A stretch of 64,000 nucleotides of DNA from Glaciozyma antarctica PI12 (taxonomy: Eukaryota; Basidiomycota; Microbotryomycetes; Kriegeriales; Camptobasidiaceae), in contig KZ627158.1 in assembly GCA_002917775.1 (NCBI GenBank), positions 885,103-949,102 of the forward strand, written 5' to 3'. Of the stretch, positions 37,174 to 51,589 are shown one piece after another. Position 1 is the first letter of the stretch. The number at the start of each line of letters is the position of its first letter. The notes beneath the pieces are model-generated. The model saw only the letters and a program-made list of their open reading frames with translations, was not told the origin of the DNA and made no database searches. The position numbers and the translations under genes are program-made.

Positions 37174-39790
37174 TCACTGCCTTCGCAACCACTTGACCGC
37201 CCTCCTATCCCTCTCCAACAACGGCGTCAACCTCTCCACGCACCGCCTATTGTGCTCCTTCAACCACCTCTTCTCCTCCCCACTCAATAACTTCCACTCG
37301 ATCATCCTCTCCTGAATCGGCACCTGCTCGCACCATCAGCTCCCGTCACGGCACAGAAGAAACGAGAACGCACCATTGTGAACCTCTCGAATCCGAGCCA
37401 CCGCTTATCCCCGAACGAACGATGCGTAGTCACTTCTTTGACGCCGACGACGCTTTCGATCCGGATTCCGAAAGAGCCAGCTTCGTAGAACGCGGGTTCG
37501 TTGGACATGACGTGGCCTGGTAAGAGGGGAGTAGCTGTCGAAACTAGTTAGTGAGGAGCGAAGGGGCAAGAGGAGGACGTACCGAAAAAGGCGATCGAGG
37601 AGCCGATGCCTTGAGGGCCTTCGTGGACGGATAGGTACGACCCTACTCCATGTCCCGTACCATGCATGCTGCGTTCAACGTTAGCGGTGAAGAAACGTAA
37701 AGGGCGTGAAATGGACGCACTAGTTCATCCCATCCCTCCAGAGCGCCTTCCTCGCCAGCGCGTCAATCTGCAGTCCCGTCGTCCCCTCCGGAAACACGAG
37801 CGAGTCAATCTCGATATGCCCCTGGAGAATCCTGGTAAAAGCGCGCTTCTGCTCCTTAGTAGGCTTGCCGAAATGAACGGTGCGAGTCGTGTCGATCGTC
37901 CCATCTGCGAGGGCTTGTCAGCGGAGGATGAAGGGGAGCGGAGCGACGACGGACCGAGGTATTGAGCGCCACTGTCGTTGAGGTACGGCGTCTTGCGGTC
38001 GATAACGGGAGATCCCTTCTCCTCGGGTGCATAGTGAGGAAGAGCTACGAGGAGCAGGGATCAGCTCGCCACCAGAATCGACTCCGCAGACGAAACGCAC
38101 CAGCGTTCTCCCCAGTCGCCGAAATGTTATCGTACGCCAGCTTGCTCACGAACGATCAGCTCTATCGCAACGAAGCCGAGCGAGACGAACTCACCCCAGC
38201 GAAATGTTCGCCCATCGCACGATACCTCGTCAGCTCTTCCGCCGCGTCCCACTCGCTAACACTCTCGCCCTTCCCCATTCTCTCCTCCAACCACGCCGCC
38301 CAGCGAGCCTGCTCGCATCAGCTCCGCCCCAGTCCGCACAAATGGAGAGCTCACCCACGCCACTCCGTCGCGCAAGTACGCTCTCCGGAACCCCTCGATC
38401 TCGACGGGATTCTTGACCGCCTCAGCCTCCTCGACCACATTCCTAACGACCACCCAGTCCTCCTACACGCTCTCATCAGCCTCTCCCCCACTCCATGCAA
38501 GCGCACACTCACCTCTCCCACCGCCTGCACCAACCCCCAACTCGTCTTCCCATCCCCCACGACCCTCCCAGCAGCCCAAAGCGTTTCCCAAACCCCCTCA
38601 TACCTCTCACACCTCCCCCCAGCCTCCTCCACCGCCGCCTGCACCTCAGGACTAACCGAATCCATCTGTACCCATAGCACGAAAGTGTCTTCGGAGACGA
38701 GGGCGTAGGCGTAGAAGAGCGGGGAGAAGGCGATCCGAGGAGCTTCGGAGGTTGAGGAGCCAGGCGAGGGAAGGGAGGGAGGAGATGAGGAATGAAGTGG
38801 AGGGGGGTAGGTGGGCGCGGAGATTGGTGAGCTTGGTTAGGGTCGGTACGCCTGGGTCGGGTCAGCGGAGCCGTAGGAGGGGGAAAAGTACGGACCAGCG
38901 AAGATGAGGGGGTGCACATGGATTGGCGCGTGGGAGCGCGAGGGGCGTGAGGTCCAGATTAAGTCGACGAGGTTCGCGTCGGGAAAGACTAAAGAGAGTT
39001 GGGCTTCCTTAAGGCGAGGGTGGAGGGATTTGACGGTGTCTGCGAAGCGGGTGAGATGTATTCTGAGGGAGGAGCGAGGGGACGAACTGTAGTTGATCAG
39101 GGTGGGGTCAATACCAATTTTGCTGCCTTTCGGGAGCTGCGACAGGTCAGCAACAGCATCATAGGAAGGGCGGCTACGAACCTTGAGGATGTAGGCGTCC
39201 CAGTTGTCAACATCGGCGAGACCAACGCGCATCAGCGTCCAGTTGCTGTCGAGCTCTTTCGCAGCTTGAACGTGGTACCTCGCTGCTTCCAAGACTTAGT
39301 GGAGTCCGTGTGCGCCATCCGACGAGCTTACAGTCCGTAAAGAGCGCCGCTTTAGAAGCAGTGACCACCGCAACGCCCGCAGAGCCCGTGAACCTGCCAC
39401 ACAGCACTCAGCTTCCCTCCCGATCCCAGCACGCAGAGAACGCACCCAGATAGCCACGACCGTCTTTTATCGCACTCCCCAACGTACCTGCACCGCAGTA
39501 TGAGCTTGCACCACGCGTCTCCGCACCCGATACTCACTCGCTCCCGTGCGCATCTGCCGTCGGTACGATGCTGCACGCCGTTATCCTCCACTCCTCCCAC
39601 CGAGTGCGAACACTCACTAAGCGTCCAGCCTCTCCTCCTCCATCAGCGCACGCAGCTTGGAGAGCTTCGCCGTCGTGTCCTTGGTCTTGCGGGGCGGTGA
39701 GGCCTTCTCCGAGAGGTCCTTCTCTAGGAGCGGTGCGCGCTCTGGGGCGGTGAGTCGCGCAGGCAGGAGAGGTCGTAAGCAGGATAGCAT
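37174..39790 (-). CDS. Xaa-Pro aminopeptidase P (peptidase family M24B)
   Basis: A cytosolic or mitochondrial metallopeptidase that removes N-terminal residues preceding proline. It starts [20 protein letters not shown] and continues [16 protein letters not shown] and [12 protein letters not shown]. The creatinase-type N-domain shows [32 protein letters not shown]-like and [12 protein letters not shown] segments. The pita-bread catalytic domain has [49 protein letters not shown] and [20 protein letters not shown] followed by IRIE, giving the two metal Asp, His and two Glu ligands. It ends [13 protein letters not shown] at 37174. Two domains and about 600 residues fit the family. Between WLLNLR and [20 protein letters not shown] (near 38735) the frame shifts by one base without an intron, probably an assembly indel. 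Confidence 0.88.
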
Positions 39791-40210
39791 CGTTGGGTGG
39801 AGGGAGTGGGGAGAGAAGAGAGGGACGCGGGCGCTGTTGCTGTTCGGGCGCAAGTCCGTACTTTGGTCCGCTTGTCCCCTGCCCCTGTGCTGCGAACTCC
39901 TTCTTTCTCTCGCGACCTCGACGAAAAGCAAGCACGGCAGCGTCTACCAACGCGGTAAGGCCAAGTTGAGAATACACAGGAGAACGCCGAGACGTGAAGT
40001 AGCCCCTCCTGAGCCCGAGAGAAGCGGGGAGCCATCTCGGCAGCTAGAGCTCAACGAGGGCTCGCTGAGAACAGGCACGAGTAGAGCAATCCGAGTTACA
40101 GGCGATGAAGCGTGAGAGGGCCTTGCGTATGGAGCGAGCAGCTGAGGAAGCAGAGTACATGAGAAGACGAGGAGCGAGAAGCACACCCTGACGCCTTGGT
40201 GAATCCACCC
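39791..40210. other. Intergenic region between TRS120 and the aminopeptidase gene
   Basis: About 420 bp containing the TRS120 3' end and the aminopeptidase promoter. No credible gene is seen in it. Confidence 0.45.
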
Positions 40211-43200
40211 TCACCGGTCTACATCGATTACGAGCGGCTCTCTCGCCAGATACGCCCTCATCTCCCTCTCCTCCTCCATCCCAAACCTCTGCTCCTGCAC
40301 CAACGCTCCCAGCTCGTACCTCCCCTCCGCCAACAAACAAATAGACACTCTCGCCTCCCGCGTTTCGCCAGGCTGGAGGAGGCCGAGAGAGGTGGAGGAG
40401 AGACCGTCGACAATCACGTAGCGGGAGAGGTGGGAGAGGGCGGCGGGCGAGGCGTTCGCTTCGGGCGGGCGGAGGTCGAGGGTGAAGGTGAGGTCGAGAG
40501 GGATCGCTGCGAAGGAGAATTAGCGAGGGAGCGAATAGAGCGCGAGTGTGCACGAACTGGACTTGTTGACGACGCGCGCCAGGACGTCGACAAACTCGTT
40601 GGAGGCAGCGGTGTACTGCTGCCTGTGTCCCGGCTTCTTCGCGAACACACCTTCGTCGGAGGAGGGGTTGGCGTCGAGAGAGAGACGAATATCGACTTCA
40701 TCGCCGCGAAGGATGTCCAGCATCGGTCTCGTGAGGCGAAGAGTTCGTAGCGAGATCGTGCCAGTTCGTAGACTTCCGACCTGTTGCGACCCTCGTCAGC
40801 TGAGCGAGCGAAAGGCCGAAGGAGTGCTCACCTCGTTCCAGCTTGCCTCGATCTGCTCCAGCAGAGCTTCGCGGTACCAGAACAGCTCGCGAGCAAGTCG
40901 CTCGTCTGCCGCAGAGTGCTTGACCTTGGCGACGATGAACTGCCGCTGCGAGAGCGAGGGAATGGGGAGAGCAAGCTTCTCCGCTGGGATAACGATGCGA
41001 TCGAGGCGGAGAAGGAGCCTGTGAGGAGGAAGTGCGTAAGAATGCGAGCCGCAGGGTGAGAGCGACGAAAGACATACCGAGCCGTCGCGCCTGGTTCGAG
41101 TCGTTGTCGCGCTTTCGGGCCATCCGCGTCTGCTCGGATGCGTCAGCAGCAGCTCAGTCTCGTAATCGTGGGACGCACCTTGACCAGCGTTCTCGAACGC
41201 TACCTCGAACGGCTGCCCATACGCATTCATAACGTCGACGGAGACCAAGCAATGCTCCCCCTCCTCCCCCACTCGCAGCGAAGCATCCAGCTGCTGATCC
41301 AGCGCCGCGCCACGCCGACCAAGTCGAGCTACGCTTGCTGTCCGAGCGTGAGCCGCTACCGACTCGGGGAGGGCCTTGAGGCGGAGGATGTCGAGCGAGT
41401 GGGCGACGAGGGCGCGGTGGACGGTCATGAAGACGTGGATAAAGATCTGGCGAGTGTAGAATGTTCGGCTGGCCTTGACGATGTCGCGGTCGACGTTGGA
41501 GTAGTCGATTTGGATTGTTCCGTTCCCGCTGCGTCGGGCGTTAGCCTCCCGTCTCGGGCAAGCAGCAACGCGCGAAAACTCACCAACCAATCTTGCCGAG
41601 ACATTGGACCTCGAGGACCATCGAGGCGCCGGGGAGGAGCAGAGGAGCAGCCGAACTTGTCCAGCTGAAGACTGGGCGATTGAGGTTGTCCGATTCGATC
41701 TCGAAAGCGTCTCCAGGCGAAAGTTCGTTCTCGTCGACGTAGGATCGAGAAGACGTCGCGTGCTTGTCGGAAAAAGTGAGCTTGACGAAGTCGACGGGCG
41801 AGGTGGAGGTGTTCTCGAGGCCGATTCGAATGGTCGAGCTGCGTGCCGATGGTCAGCGAGCTCCAGAAGCTAGGGAGAGGAAGCGACTCACAACTCGCCG
41901 TCGTAGAGCATCAACGCGCCATGCGTGAGCGACGTCGATCGCATCCAGAGCATCGGCATCTCTGGCACGACGGTGCACTCGAGGAACCGCAAACCCACCT
42001 CTCCCACGGTTGCACCGCCGTTCCTCGACGAGAATGCGACGAGTCCAGTAGCCTTGATGCGATCCCCCGAAGTGTTGAGCATGGCATCCTTCTCGCGCGT
42101 CGCTTCCTCGTCCTCGCTCAAAACGGGAATGAGGAACTCGCGCAAGGCACAGCCGGGTGAGGCGGATGTTGCAGCCTCGAATAGTGAGGAGGCCGGCTTG
42201 GCGAGGAGTACCGGTGAGTCGAACGGTGTGGAAGGAGCCGGGAGGGACGGTCACGGAGAGAGGGTCGCAGGCGAATGGTGCACCGGAGGTGCTGCGAAAA
42301 CAGCGTCAGCGAGGAGAAGCGACAGGTGGCGACGAAAGCGCACCTCAGCTCGATGCTTTGGATGTCGAGGTCGAAGAGGAAAGGGTTCTGGAGCGTGACG
42401 AAGACCTCGGCTTGCTCGTTCTGAACAAGTGTCGGCCGAGCCTTCGCTGTTGCTGGTCCTCGCTTCGGGTTGTAGATGAAGGGGTCGGTAGCTTGAATGG
42501 CGGCCGAGGTAGCTTTGGCATTTGCGTTAACCCCCTGGTAAAGATGCTGGAAGGGCAGTCGGTTGGCCGAGAGTCTGCAAGGAGGTCAGTCACGTTCGCA
42601 GCAGGAATCTCAAAGGGGCTCACGGCGCGACCTCTAGGCTCATAACCAGCTGATTCGGACCCCAGTACTCCAGCTCAAACGCGGCGCCTCGACGAGTAGC
42701 AGCGGCAAAGATGCGAGGGATGTTCTGGCTGAGTCGGTACTGCTCGCTGGACGGCATCGTCTCCGACAGCGCACGAAGCGCCGTAACGCTGAAGCGAATC
42801 GCAGCTTGATGGTCTACGTTGACACTCCTCAGTTACGCTCAGCTTTCGACTACAGGCGAAAGGACACACCTGGTAGAGACTCCGCAATCCTAATCGCATC
42901 TCCCAGCACTCCCACCTGCAGCGTCGGCCAACCGAATCGCTCCACCACCACACCCGCAGGAGACTCTGACGGTCTTCCCTGCATCACACTCTTCCGCCTT
43001 TCCACCTTACTCGTCTTCGCCACTCGCGGCACGACCTCGATCCCAAACGCCTCGCAGACCTTCTCGACGATCCTAACGACGCTCTCGTTCCCCTTCGAGT
43101 CCGACGTCGTCCGCACGATACTTGGCGCGCGATCGTCGCCCGAGGTCGTCCGCGCGAGATGTTTACGTTTCCGTCCCTGCGGCGGCACGAAGAACGGCGA

Positions 43201-45528
43201 TTCCCCCTCCTCCTCTCCTTCCTCTTGGATCGTCGACGGCGTGGCTAAGCTCGCCGGCTCAGTCAAGAAAATCTCCACCTCCTTCCCTCCCACTCCTTCC
43301 CCGCATAACGCCGCCAGCTCCCGCAGTACGAAGCTCTCCTTCCTCCGATAGCCGATGCGCGAAAAGATGCTCGCAATCTCGCCCGTCACGCGCAGCCGAA
43401 TCGGGAGCGCAAGCAGCGCCAACTGCGGGCAGTACGCTTGACTAGCCCACATCGCAATTGACGACCTCGGGACCGTATTTGACGGAGCGAGGGACGCCAA
43501 CCTCGCCCCTCTTGCCGTCTCTTCCGCCGTTTTATCCTCTCCCCGAAGTTTCGGAAGAGGAAGGACGAGTCGATCGAGAGCGCGGTCGATCCAGCCTCCA
43601 GCTTCCCAGACGGCGAGGAGGAAGCGGGCGCAGCGGAGGCAGGCTTCGGCGTAGATGAGGGGGTGAACGCGGTCAGGATCGAGGGGTGGTTGTTCGGTAG
43701 AAGAGGGGAGGGGGGCGAGCATCTTGGAGTAGAGGGAGATGGCGAGGGAGAGGCGGTCGGGGATCGAGGAGAGGAAGGTGGAGGTGTCGGGAGGAATGGG
43801 AGGAGTGGCGGTTCGCGCTGGAGAAGTCGGGGTTTGCGACTATGTGAACGTCAGCGATTGATTCCGAATCTGCAGCAGGAACGCACGCTGAATCTTGAAG
43901 GCAGAGGAGACCAAGCCTGAATCACGAGCGCAATCGTCAACCCCTCGAGCGCCGAAGCCTGCCAGACTTGATCTTGCCACGCCTTCGTCAAAAGTATTGC
44001 CTCGTTGTAGCTGCGCGAATATCAGCTTATGTTCCTCGCCCAATCCGAGATGAGAGCTCACCATGCGATCGCCTCGTTCAGCCTCCCCGCCAGCAGCCAC
44101 ATGTCCGCCATTAGCTTCTTCTCCCTCCCCACGACGCGCTTCCTCGACTTCTGATCGACTGCGATTCCTCCCGGCGGTGGTGAAGGCGCAGCTCCAGGCT
44201 GAATAGCCATGTTACTCTGGATGCTCATTCCGTAGAGAAAGCCGTCCTGGTTTCCCGACGCGCTGCCTCCCCACATCCCTTGCGCGGTACGAGACTGAGG
44301 AGGCGGGGCGATTCCGAGGGGAGCAAGGTTGACGGGTCGTTGGGAAGTGGGAGGGGGAGAGGAGGAGGCGTAGTTGCTGATGGCGGATTTGGCGGTCGGG
44401 CGATGGGGAATGTAGGTGAATGGACTCGAGGCGGCCGGCGTCTCTTGAGGGGTAGGAATAGACGCTCGCGATTCCAGTTGCGCGGCCTGCAGTTCAGCGC
44501 ATCAGCAACGCGTCGGTTCCGCGTTCCTCGCCCCGACGACTTACTAGGTTCGAGAACTCCCAGAGTACCCCACTCGCAAAGTCCGCCAGCAGCGTATTGA
44601 GGTAGAACCCCACGTCGCCTGTCCCAGGAATCATAACGAGTCCCTCCCCTTCCTTGATTCCTCTCCCCTCCTGCACCTGCGCCTCCGTAGGGTCGAATCC
44701 GTAGACCTTGGTCGCGAACGTCCGAGGTAGGTCCTTGAGCGACTCCTGAAAGCTCGCGAGCGCGTCGGTGAGTGCGCCATCGGTGTATTCTGAGCAGTCG
44801 AGAATCCCAATGATGCCGTGGATCCGGCGGTGGATTTGGAACTCGGAGAGGAAGGAGAGGGGGTGCGAGGAGGCGTAAGTCGTCGGAGTGAGATAGTCGA
44901 AGAGGAGGGCGCCGGGGGTAGTAGGACCGGCGGAGAAGATGGCTGTGGGGGGAGCAAGGCGTTAGCTGAGGTGCCCTGGTGTACTCGGAGAGATGCACGA
45001 GAGTGAGCAAGGTGGTCGCAGCTCCCAGCACCGCGTTGAAGCTGGCCCTGCACTGTAGTAGCTCAGGGAAGCTCTCACAGCACTCGATGCACGCAACACA
45101 GGGAGTGGGAGTTTCCCCAGCTGCCGCCTGTCACGCGATAGCCCTCCCACCCCCACCCCCCCCCCCCCAAAACAGCAACCACCGCCACGCGACTCACCTC
45201 TCTCGCCCCTCGTATCCGGCGGCACATCCGCCAGCAGGATCCTGTTGAACCCTCTGATCAAGTCTGCATACTTGTCGAACCGCGCTCGCTTGATGGGGTG
45301 GATCGGGACGAGGAGCACCTGGATCTTGGCCGGCTTGATGAAGGAGGAGGTGTCCAGCTTGGCCGGGAGGAGCGCGCCCGGAGCTGCGCGGAGAGTTGGC
45401 GGAGACGGAGGAGGAGCTCTTGGAGCGCGAGCAAGGCTGGGAGGTGGGAGGAGCGGGAGGCAGAGGAACACCAGCGGGCAGCTTGTCGACCTCACCTCGC
45501 CGCAGGGGCTCTCTTGAACCTCAACCAC
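40211..45528 (-). CDS. TRS120: TRAPP II complex subunit Trs120/TRAPPC9
   Basis: Trs120 is a TRAPP II-specific subunit that helps activate Rab11/Ypt31-type GTPases at the trans-Golgi. The N-terminal longin-like part contains AKIQVLLVPIHPIKRARFDK followed by ILLADVPPDTRGER, then FLSEFQIHRRIHGIIGILDC. The middle is helical (REKKLMADMWLLAGRLNEAI, ILLTKAWQDQVWQASALEGL, PLIYAEACLRCARFLLAVWE, CPQLALLALPIRLRVTGEIA). The C-terminal half is a series of Ig-like beta domains (QNPFLFDLDIQSIEL, SFHTVRLTGTPRQAGLLTI, SSTIRIGLENTSTSPVDFVK, FEVAFENAGQ, EFVDVLARVVNKS), ending PLVIDVDR at 40211. Length (about 1,350 residues) and domain order match the family. An intron in the N-terminal part carries a C13 homopolymer (+ strand). 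It appears otherwise intact. Confidence 0.9.
45156..45168. repeat. C13 homopolymer in a TRS120 intron
   Basis: Thirteen consecutive C (G on the coding strand) occur shortly after the donor of a long intron in TRS120. It is outside coding sequence and is a likely site of length variation or sequencing error. Confidence 0.8.
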
Positions 45529-48189
<2,661 letters not shown>

Positions 48190-48729
48190 ATCGCAACGTC
48201 GTAAAGCCTTGTTTGCGGAAAGCAGTTTCGCGGGTGGGATGCTGGAATGATTTGCGTGTGGGAGCTGAATCGATGTCCGAGACCGTACCAAGGGCGATGA
48301 CGAGTATGCCAGCTTTGAGACTCGTGAATAGCGTAGCAGAAAGCATCTCGCTGTGGCCGCGGATGTCGACGCTTACGACGCGGCGGCGAAGCTGAGGAGC
48401 AGATGGGATACGTGAGCGAGAAGCGGGAGAGAAGCAGAGAAAAAGGTTGAGAGCTGGAATAGATGAAGCAGAGGGAGCACCGAGCCAGAGCTGAGGTCTT
48501 CAGCAGAGGATAGACGAGCGAAGGGAGTACGACTCGTGAAGGGAGAGCTCAGCAGGAGTTTGCAAGGAGAACAGAGTGGCCAGCAGAAGCCAAACAGAGT
48601 CGATTGGGCAAGAAGGATGGGCACAAACGAACCAATTACAGCCTCCTATTCCAGACGAATCAGTGCGGTTCTTGAGAAAAGGAGAAGAACGCACCAGCTA
48701 CAGCCCGCGTCCTCTCGATACCCAACCGC
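48190..48729. other. Convergent intergenic region between OYE 3 and the F-box-like gene
   Basis: About 540 bp between two convergent 3' ends. No gene, repeat or RNA structure is recognised. Confidence 0.5.
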
Positions 48730-49641
48730 CTAATCCCCTCCCCGCACCTCGATTCCCCTCGTCTTCGCCGCCTCGATCAACTTATAAAGCGGGAAGGGCA
48801 TCTCCTTTGGGTCCAGCGCTTTCTCAGCGAAGTGCAGCAGCTCGAGCTGATCGAGCGGGAAGCGCCCGATCTTCTCCACGAGCTCGAGATAGGCCAACAG
48901 TTCGGTGTAATCGTTACCATCCTGATGAACGCAAAGCGTTTTGAGCGAGGTGGGGAGGACGGCGAGTGCGGGAGAGAGGTGTGTGAGAGTGATGCTGAGG
49001 TGTTCTAACGCTGTGGCAGTAGAGAGAAGGGCGCCGAGGTCGTGGGTGAACTGGAAGACGGGTAAATCAGAGAGGACGCGTCGCCGTCGATGATGGCGGT
49101 TTTAAAAAGGCGTAGGCGGCGGAGGCCTGCAGATACCTGTCTGTCAGCAAGCTCAAAGGAACCTGCAAGTCGGCCAATGTCGACGCCAGGAAGGGGGAAG
49201 AGCAGCGGTCAGCTCACCCTTGAGTGCAGCAAGCTGGTCCACTCCGACGTCCCCGTTCCAGCTCTCAAATGACTCCACCACAGCTTCCGAATTGACCAGC
49301 TCGTCCAATGCCTTGCTGCAACGTCTTCCACCAGTTGTGAAGACTGCTCGGCGAATTCGAGGCGTCCCCCGTTGAGCAATCCACGCAGCCAACCTCTCCG
49401 CCATCCGTGCGTCCGTCTCAGAGGTCACGTAAATAAAGCTGTTGAGCTCTTGGCGGGCCAGCTCTAGCCAGAGCGGAGTGACGAGGGACAGAGTGGAGAG
49501 CGTTCGAGCTTGGGCGGAGAAGGCCGTTTCGAAGGGGCGAAGGTAGTATCCTCGAGTGCCTCTGAGCTGGGGGACGGAGTCGATCCCTTCCACTGCAGCG
49601 CGGAAGATTGCAGTCAAGACGTCGAGGTTGAGCTGAGGCAT
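48730..49641 (-). CDS. F-box/LRR-like protein, subtelomeric-type family member, frame break inside
   Basis: The N-terminal part (MPQLNLDVLTAIFRAAVEGI, then LSTLSLVTPLWLELARQELN) has the look of a divergent F-box. It is followed by SFIYVTSETDARMAERLAAW and leucine-rich segments (ALEHLSITLTHLSPALAVLP, TSLKTLCVHQDG) and ends LIEAAKTRGIEVRGGD at 48730. The copy at 56348 is homologous along its length. One intron begins gtgagctgac after DQLAALK. Downstream, LRRLRLFKTAIIDG and VLSDLPVFQFTHDLGALL are in different frames and meet near 49080, so one base seems missing. Whether that is decay or an assembly error is open. Function may be substrate recognition for SCF ligases. It is divergent from the SMP-30 gene. 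Confidence 0.6.
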
Positions 49642-49758
49642 CGCGGCGTGGTGGTGAGGAGCCAACCCATCTCGACTCCACCCTCCTGCTTCCTCCTCTC
49701 CCGCCACGTCGACTTCGCTCTGATCCTTCTGCTTCTTGTACGGCTCCGTTCTAAAGCT

Positions 49759-51252
49759 ATGCAAGCTGCGACCCCCCAGGTTCTTGATCTCCCGAAGAAC
49801 GCTCAGGTGCGTGCGCGCGCCTCGAGCTGTGTGCACCACTCACCCCCTAGCCTGCACAGCTCTGCCTGCCCTCCGCGCACGCCGTACTCCCTGGCTCCTT
49901 CACCCGCGGTCCTCTCACCCCCTCTTACTACACCGCGTCCCCCTCTTCGTCCTTCCTCTTCCCCCTCTCCCTCACCAAGCCCTTCGTCGTCATCCACCCC
50001 TCCTTCCTCTCCATCCTAGGTCCGAACCCCTCCCTCGAAGTAATCGCTTCGAGCGAGGTCGAGCTGGGAGGAGATGGGAGGCCGTTCGCGCACGAAGCGG
50101 GGGTTTGGATCGAGGCGACGCAGGAAGGTCTGGTTCACCAGCAACCTCCTTCGTGATCCGCGCGCACGGAACCAGATCAGCAAGATCCGCCTCGATGGGA
50201 AGGAGCCAGTCACGAGCATCTGGACCGACGTCTCGCCCTCTCCCGACGTCGCGACCGGAAACGGCGCGACGCTCTTCGGTTCGCAACTCCTCTTCTGTTC
50301 GCAAGGTGTCGGGCTCTCCAACGAGATCCCCTCCTCCCTCGCCCTCATCGGCCCTCTCCCACCGTATTCCTCCACTATCCTTCTAAACAACTTCCACGGC
50401 CGACCGTTCAACTCGATCAACGACGTCGCCGTCCTCCCTCCCCCCTCATCCTCCCTCCCTCACCCCACCACAAACCGCTGCGATCTCCACCACCTCCCCC
50501 ATACCACCATATTCTTCACCGACCCTACCTACGCCTATGCTCAGGGCTACAAAGCACCTCCCGAACTGCCGAACCAGGTGTACGCCTTCAACCCGACGAC
50601 GGGAGACGTCCGCGTCGTCGCAGACGGGTTCGAGATGCCGAATGGCATTTGCTTTGATTGGGAGGGGGATAAATGCTACATCACCGATACGGCGGTCATC
50701 TCTGCGCCGGCGAGTCCGATAGCGGAGGATGGGAGCAGCGGGATGCGCGTCGATGGAGCGAGGGCCGGTACGATGTGCGTTCTTTCTCTTCTTCCCGCAC
50801 GAGTGGAGCTGATGCAAGACTCAGATACGTCTACGACGTCGTTCGACCAGCTCCTGAGGTCGACCTCACCGCCGCAGGGCCGACGCTGCACAATCGTCGC
50901 GTGTTCGCGTTCACGGACGCCGGCGCTCCAGACGGGATCAAGACCGACCGCAAGGGGAACGTCTACTCTGGCTGTGGTGACGGCGTCCAAGTGCGCTCTT
51001 CATTTCTCCCTCAAGCACCGCTAATCCCTCCGCGAGCAGGTCTGGAATTCGCACGGAACGCTGATCGGCAAGATCCTCCTCCCGCCTTCTTCGACGCCCG
51101 ACGTCGTCCCCGTGCCTGGCGAGGAGAAGCCCGAGCACAAGGGGAGGTATTGCGCGAACTTCTGCTTCGTTCCTGGCGGGAGGATGGTGATTCTGGCGGA
51201 GGATCGGATTTACCTTGCGAAGCTCGGCGAGGTCGAGGGCGCGTTGCTGTAA
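49759..51252 (+). CDS. SMP-30/gluconolactonase/lactonohydrolase-like beta-propeller protein, frame break near 50128
   Basis: A calcium-dependent six-bladed beta-propeller of the lactonohydrolase type, expected to open sugar or other lactones. Recognisable parts are EVELGGDGRPFAHEAGVWIE, VWFTSNLLRDP, PFNSINDVAVLP, IFFTDPTYAYAQGYKAPPEL, NQVYAFNPTTGDVRVVADGF, EMPNGICFDWEGDKCYITDT, VFAFTDAGAPDGIKTDRKGN with VYSGCGDGVQ, and GRMVILAEDRIYLAKLGEVE. The Asn and Asp of SINDV, PNGI and PDGIKTD are typical metal-site residues. The start is taken as MQAATPQVLDLPKNAQ. EATQE and VWFTSN should be contiguous but lie in different frames, with one extra G near 50127-50128. No intron fits there. It may be a young pseudogene or an assembly error. 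Confidence 0.78.
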
Positions 51253-51589
51253 ATGTAATTGAGGGCGCTTCCCCGCGTTCTCGAATGGTGCAGTGCTTGT
51301 GTTTACGTACTCGCTGTCTCCCCTCCATTTGGCGGGCTGAGAGGAATCACCGAAGCACGACGCAGCGCTCCCCGCTCCTGGTCGTCAAGGTGCTTTCCTC
51401 TCGACTTCCTCGTCTGTCTCCTGCTCCTTCTCCCCAGGTTGCTGGCAGCCTCAAGCTTGTGCTGGTAGCTACGCCTCACGACTCTCTTCAAACTCACTCC
51501 CGCTCCCGAAGCACGAACCTCCCGACCTCCCCTCCCTCTCTCGACGTACAACTTCTCTCACCGACTCCTGTCGAGCAAGCACCATGTGA
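51253..51589. other. Spacer between the SMP-30 gene and the YP-repeat gene; may hold a missing first exon
   Basis: About 340 bp. The YP-repeat protein has no ATG in its first clear exon, so its start codon and a first intron probably lie here. An acceptor-like TTAG occurs at about 51590. I could not place the exon with confidence. Confidence 0.4.

Noticed and set aside
44225-45031. A 268-codon minus-strand ORF overlapping TRS120
   Set aside because: It is an alternative frame over TRS120 exons and introns; the TRS120 frame carries the recognisable family sequence.
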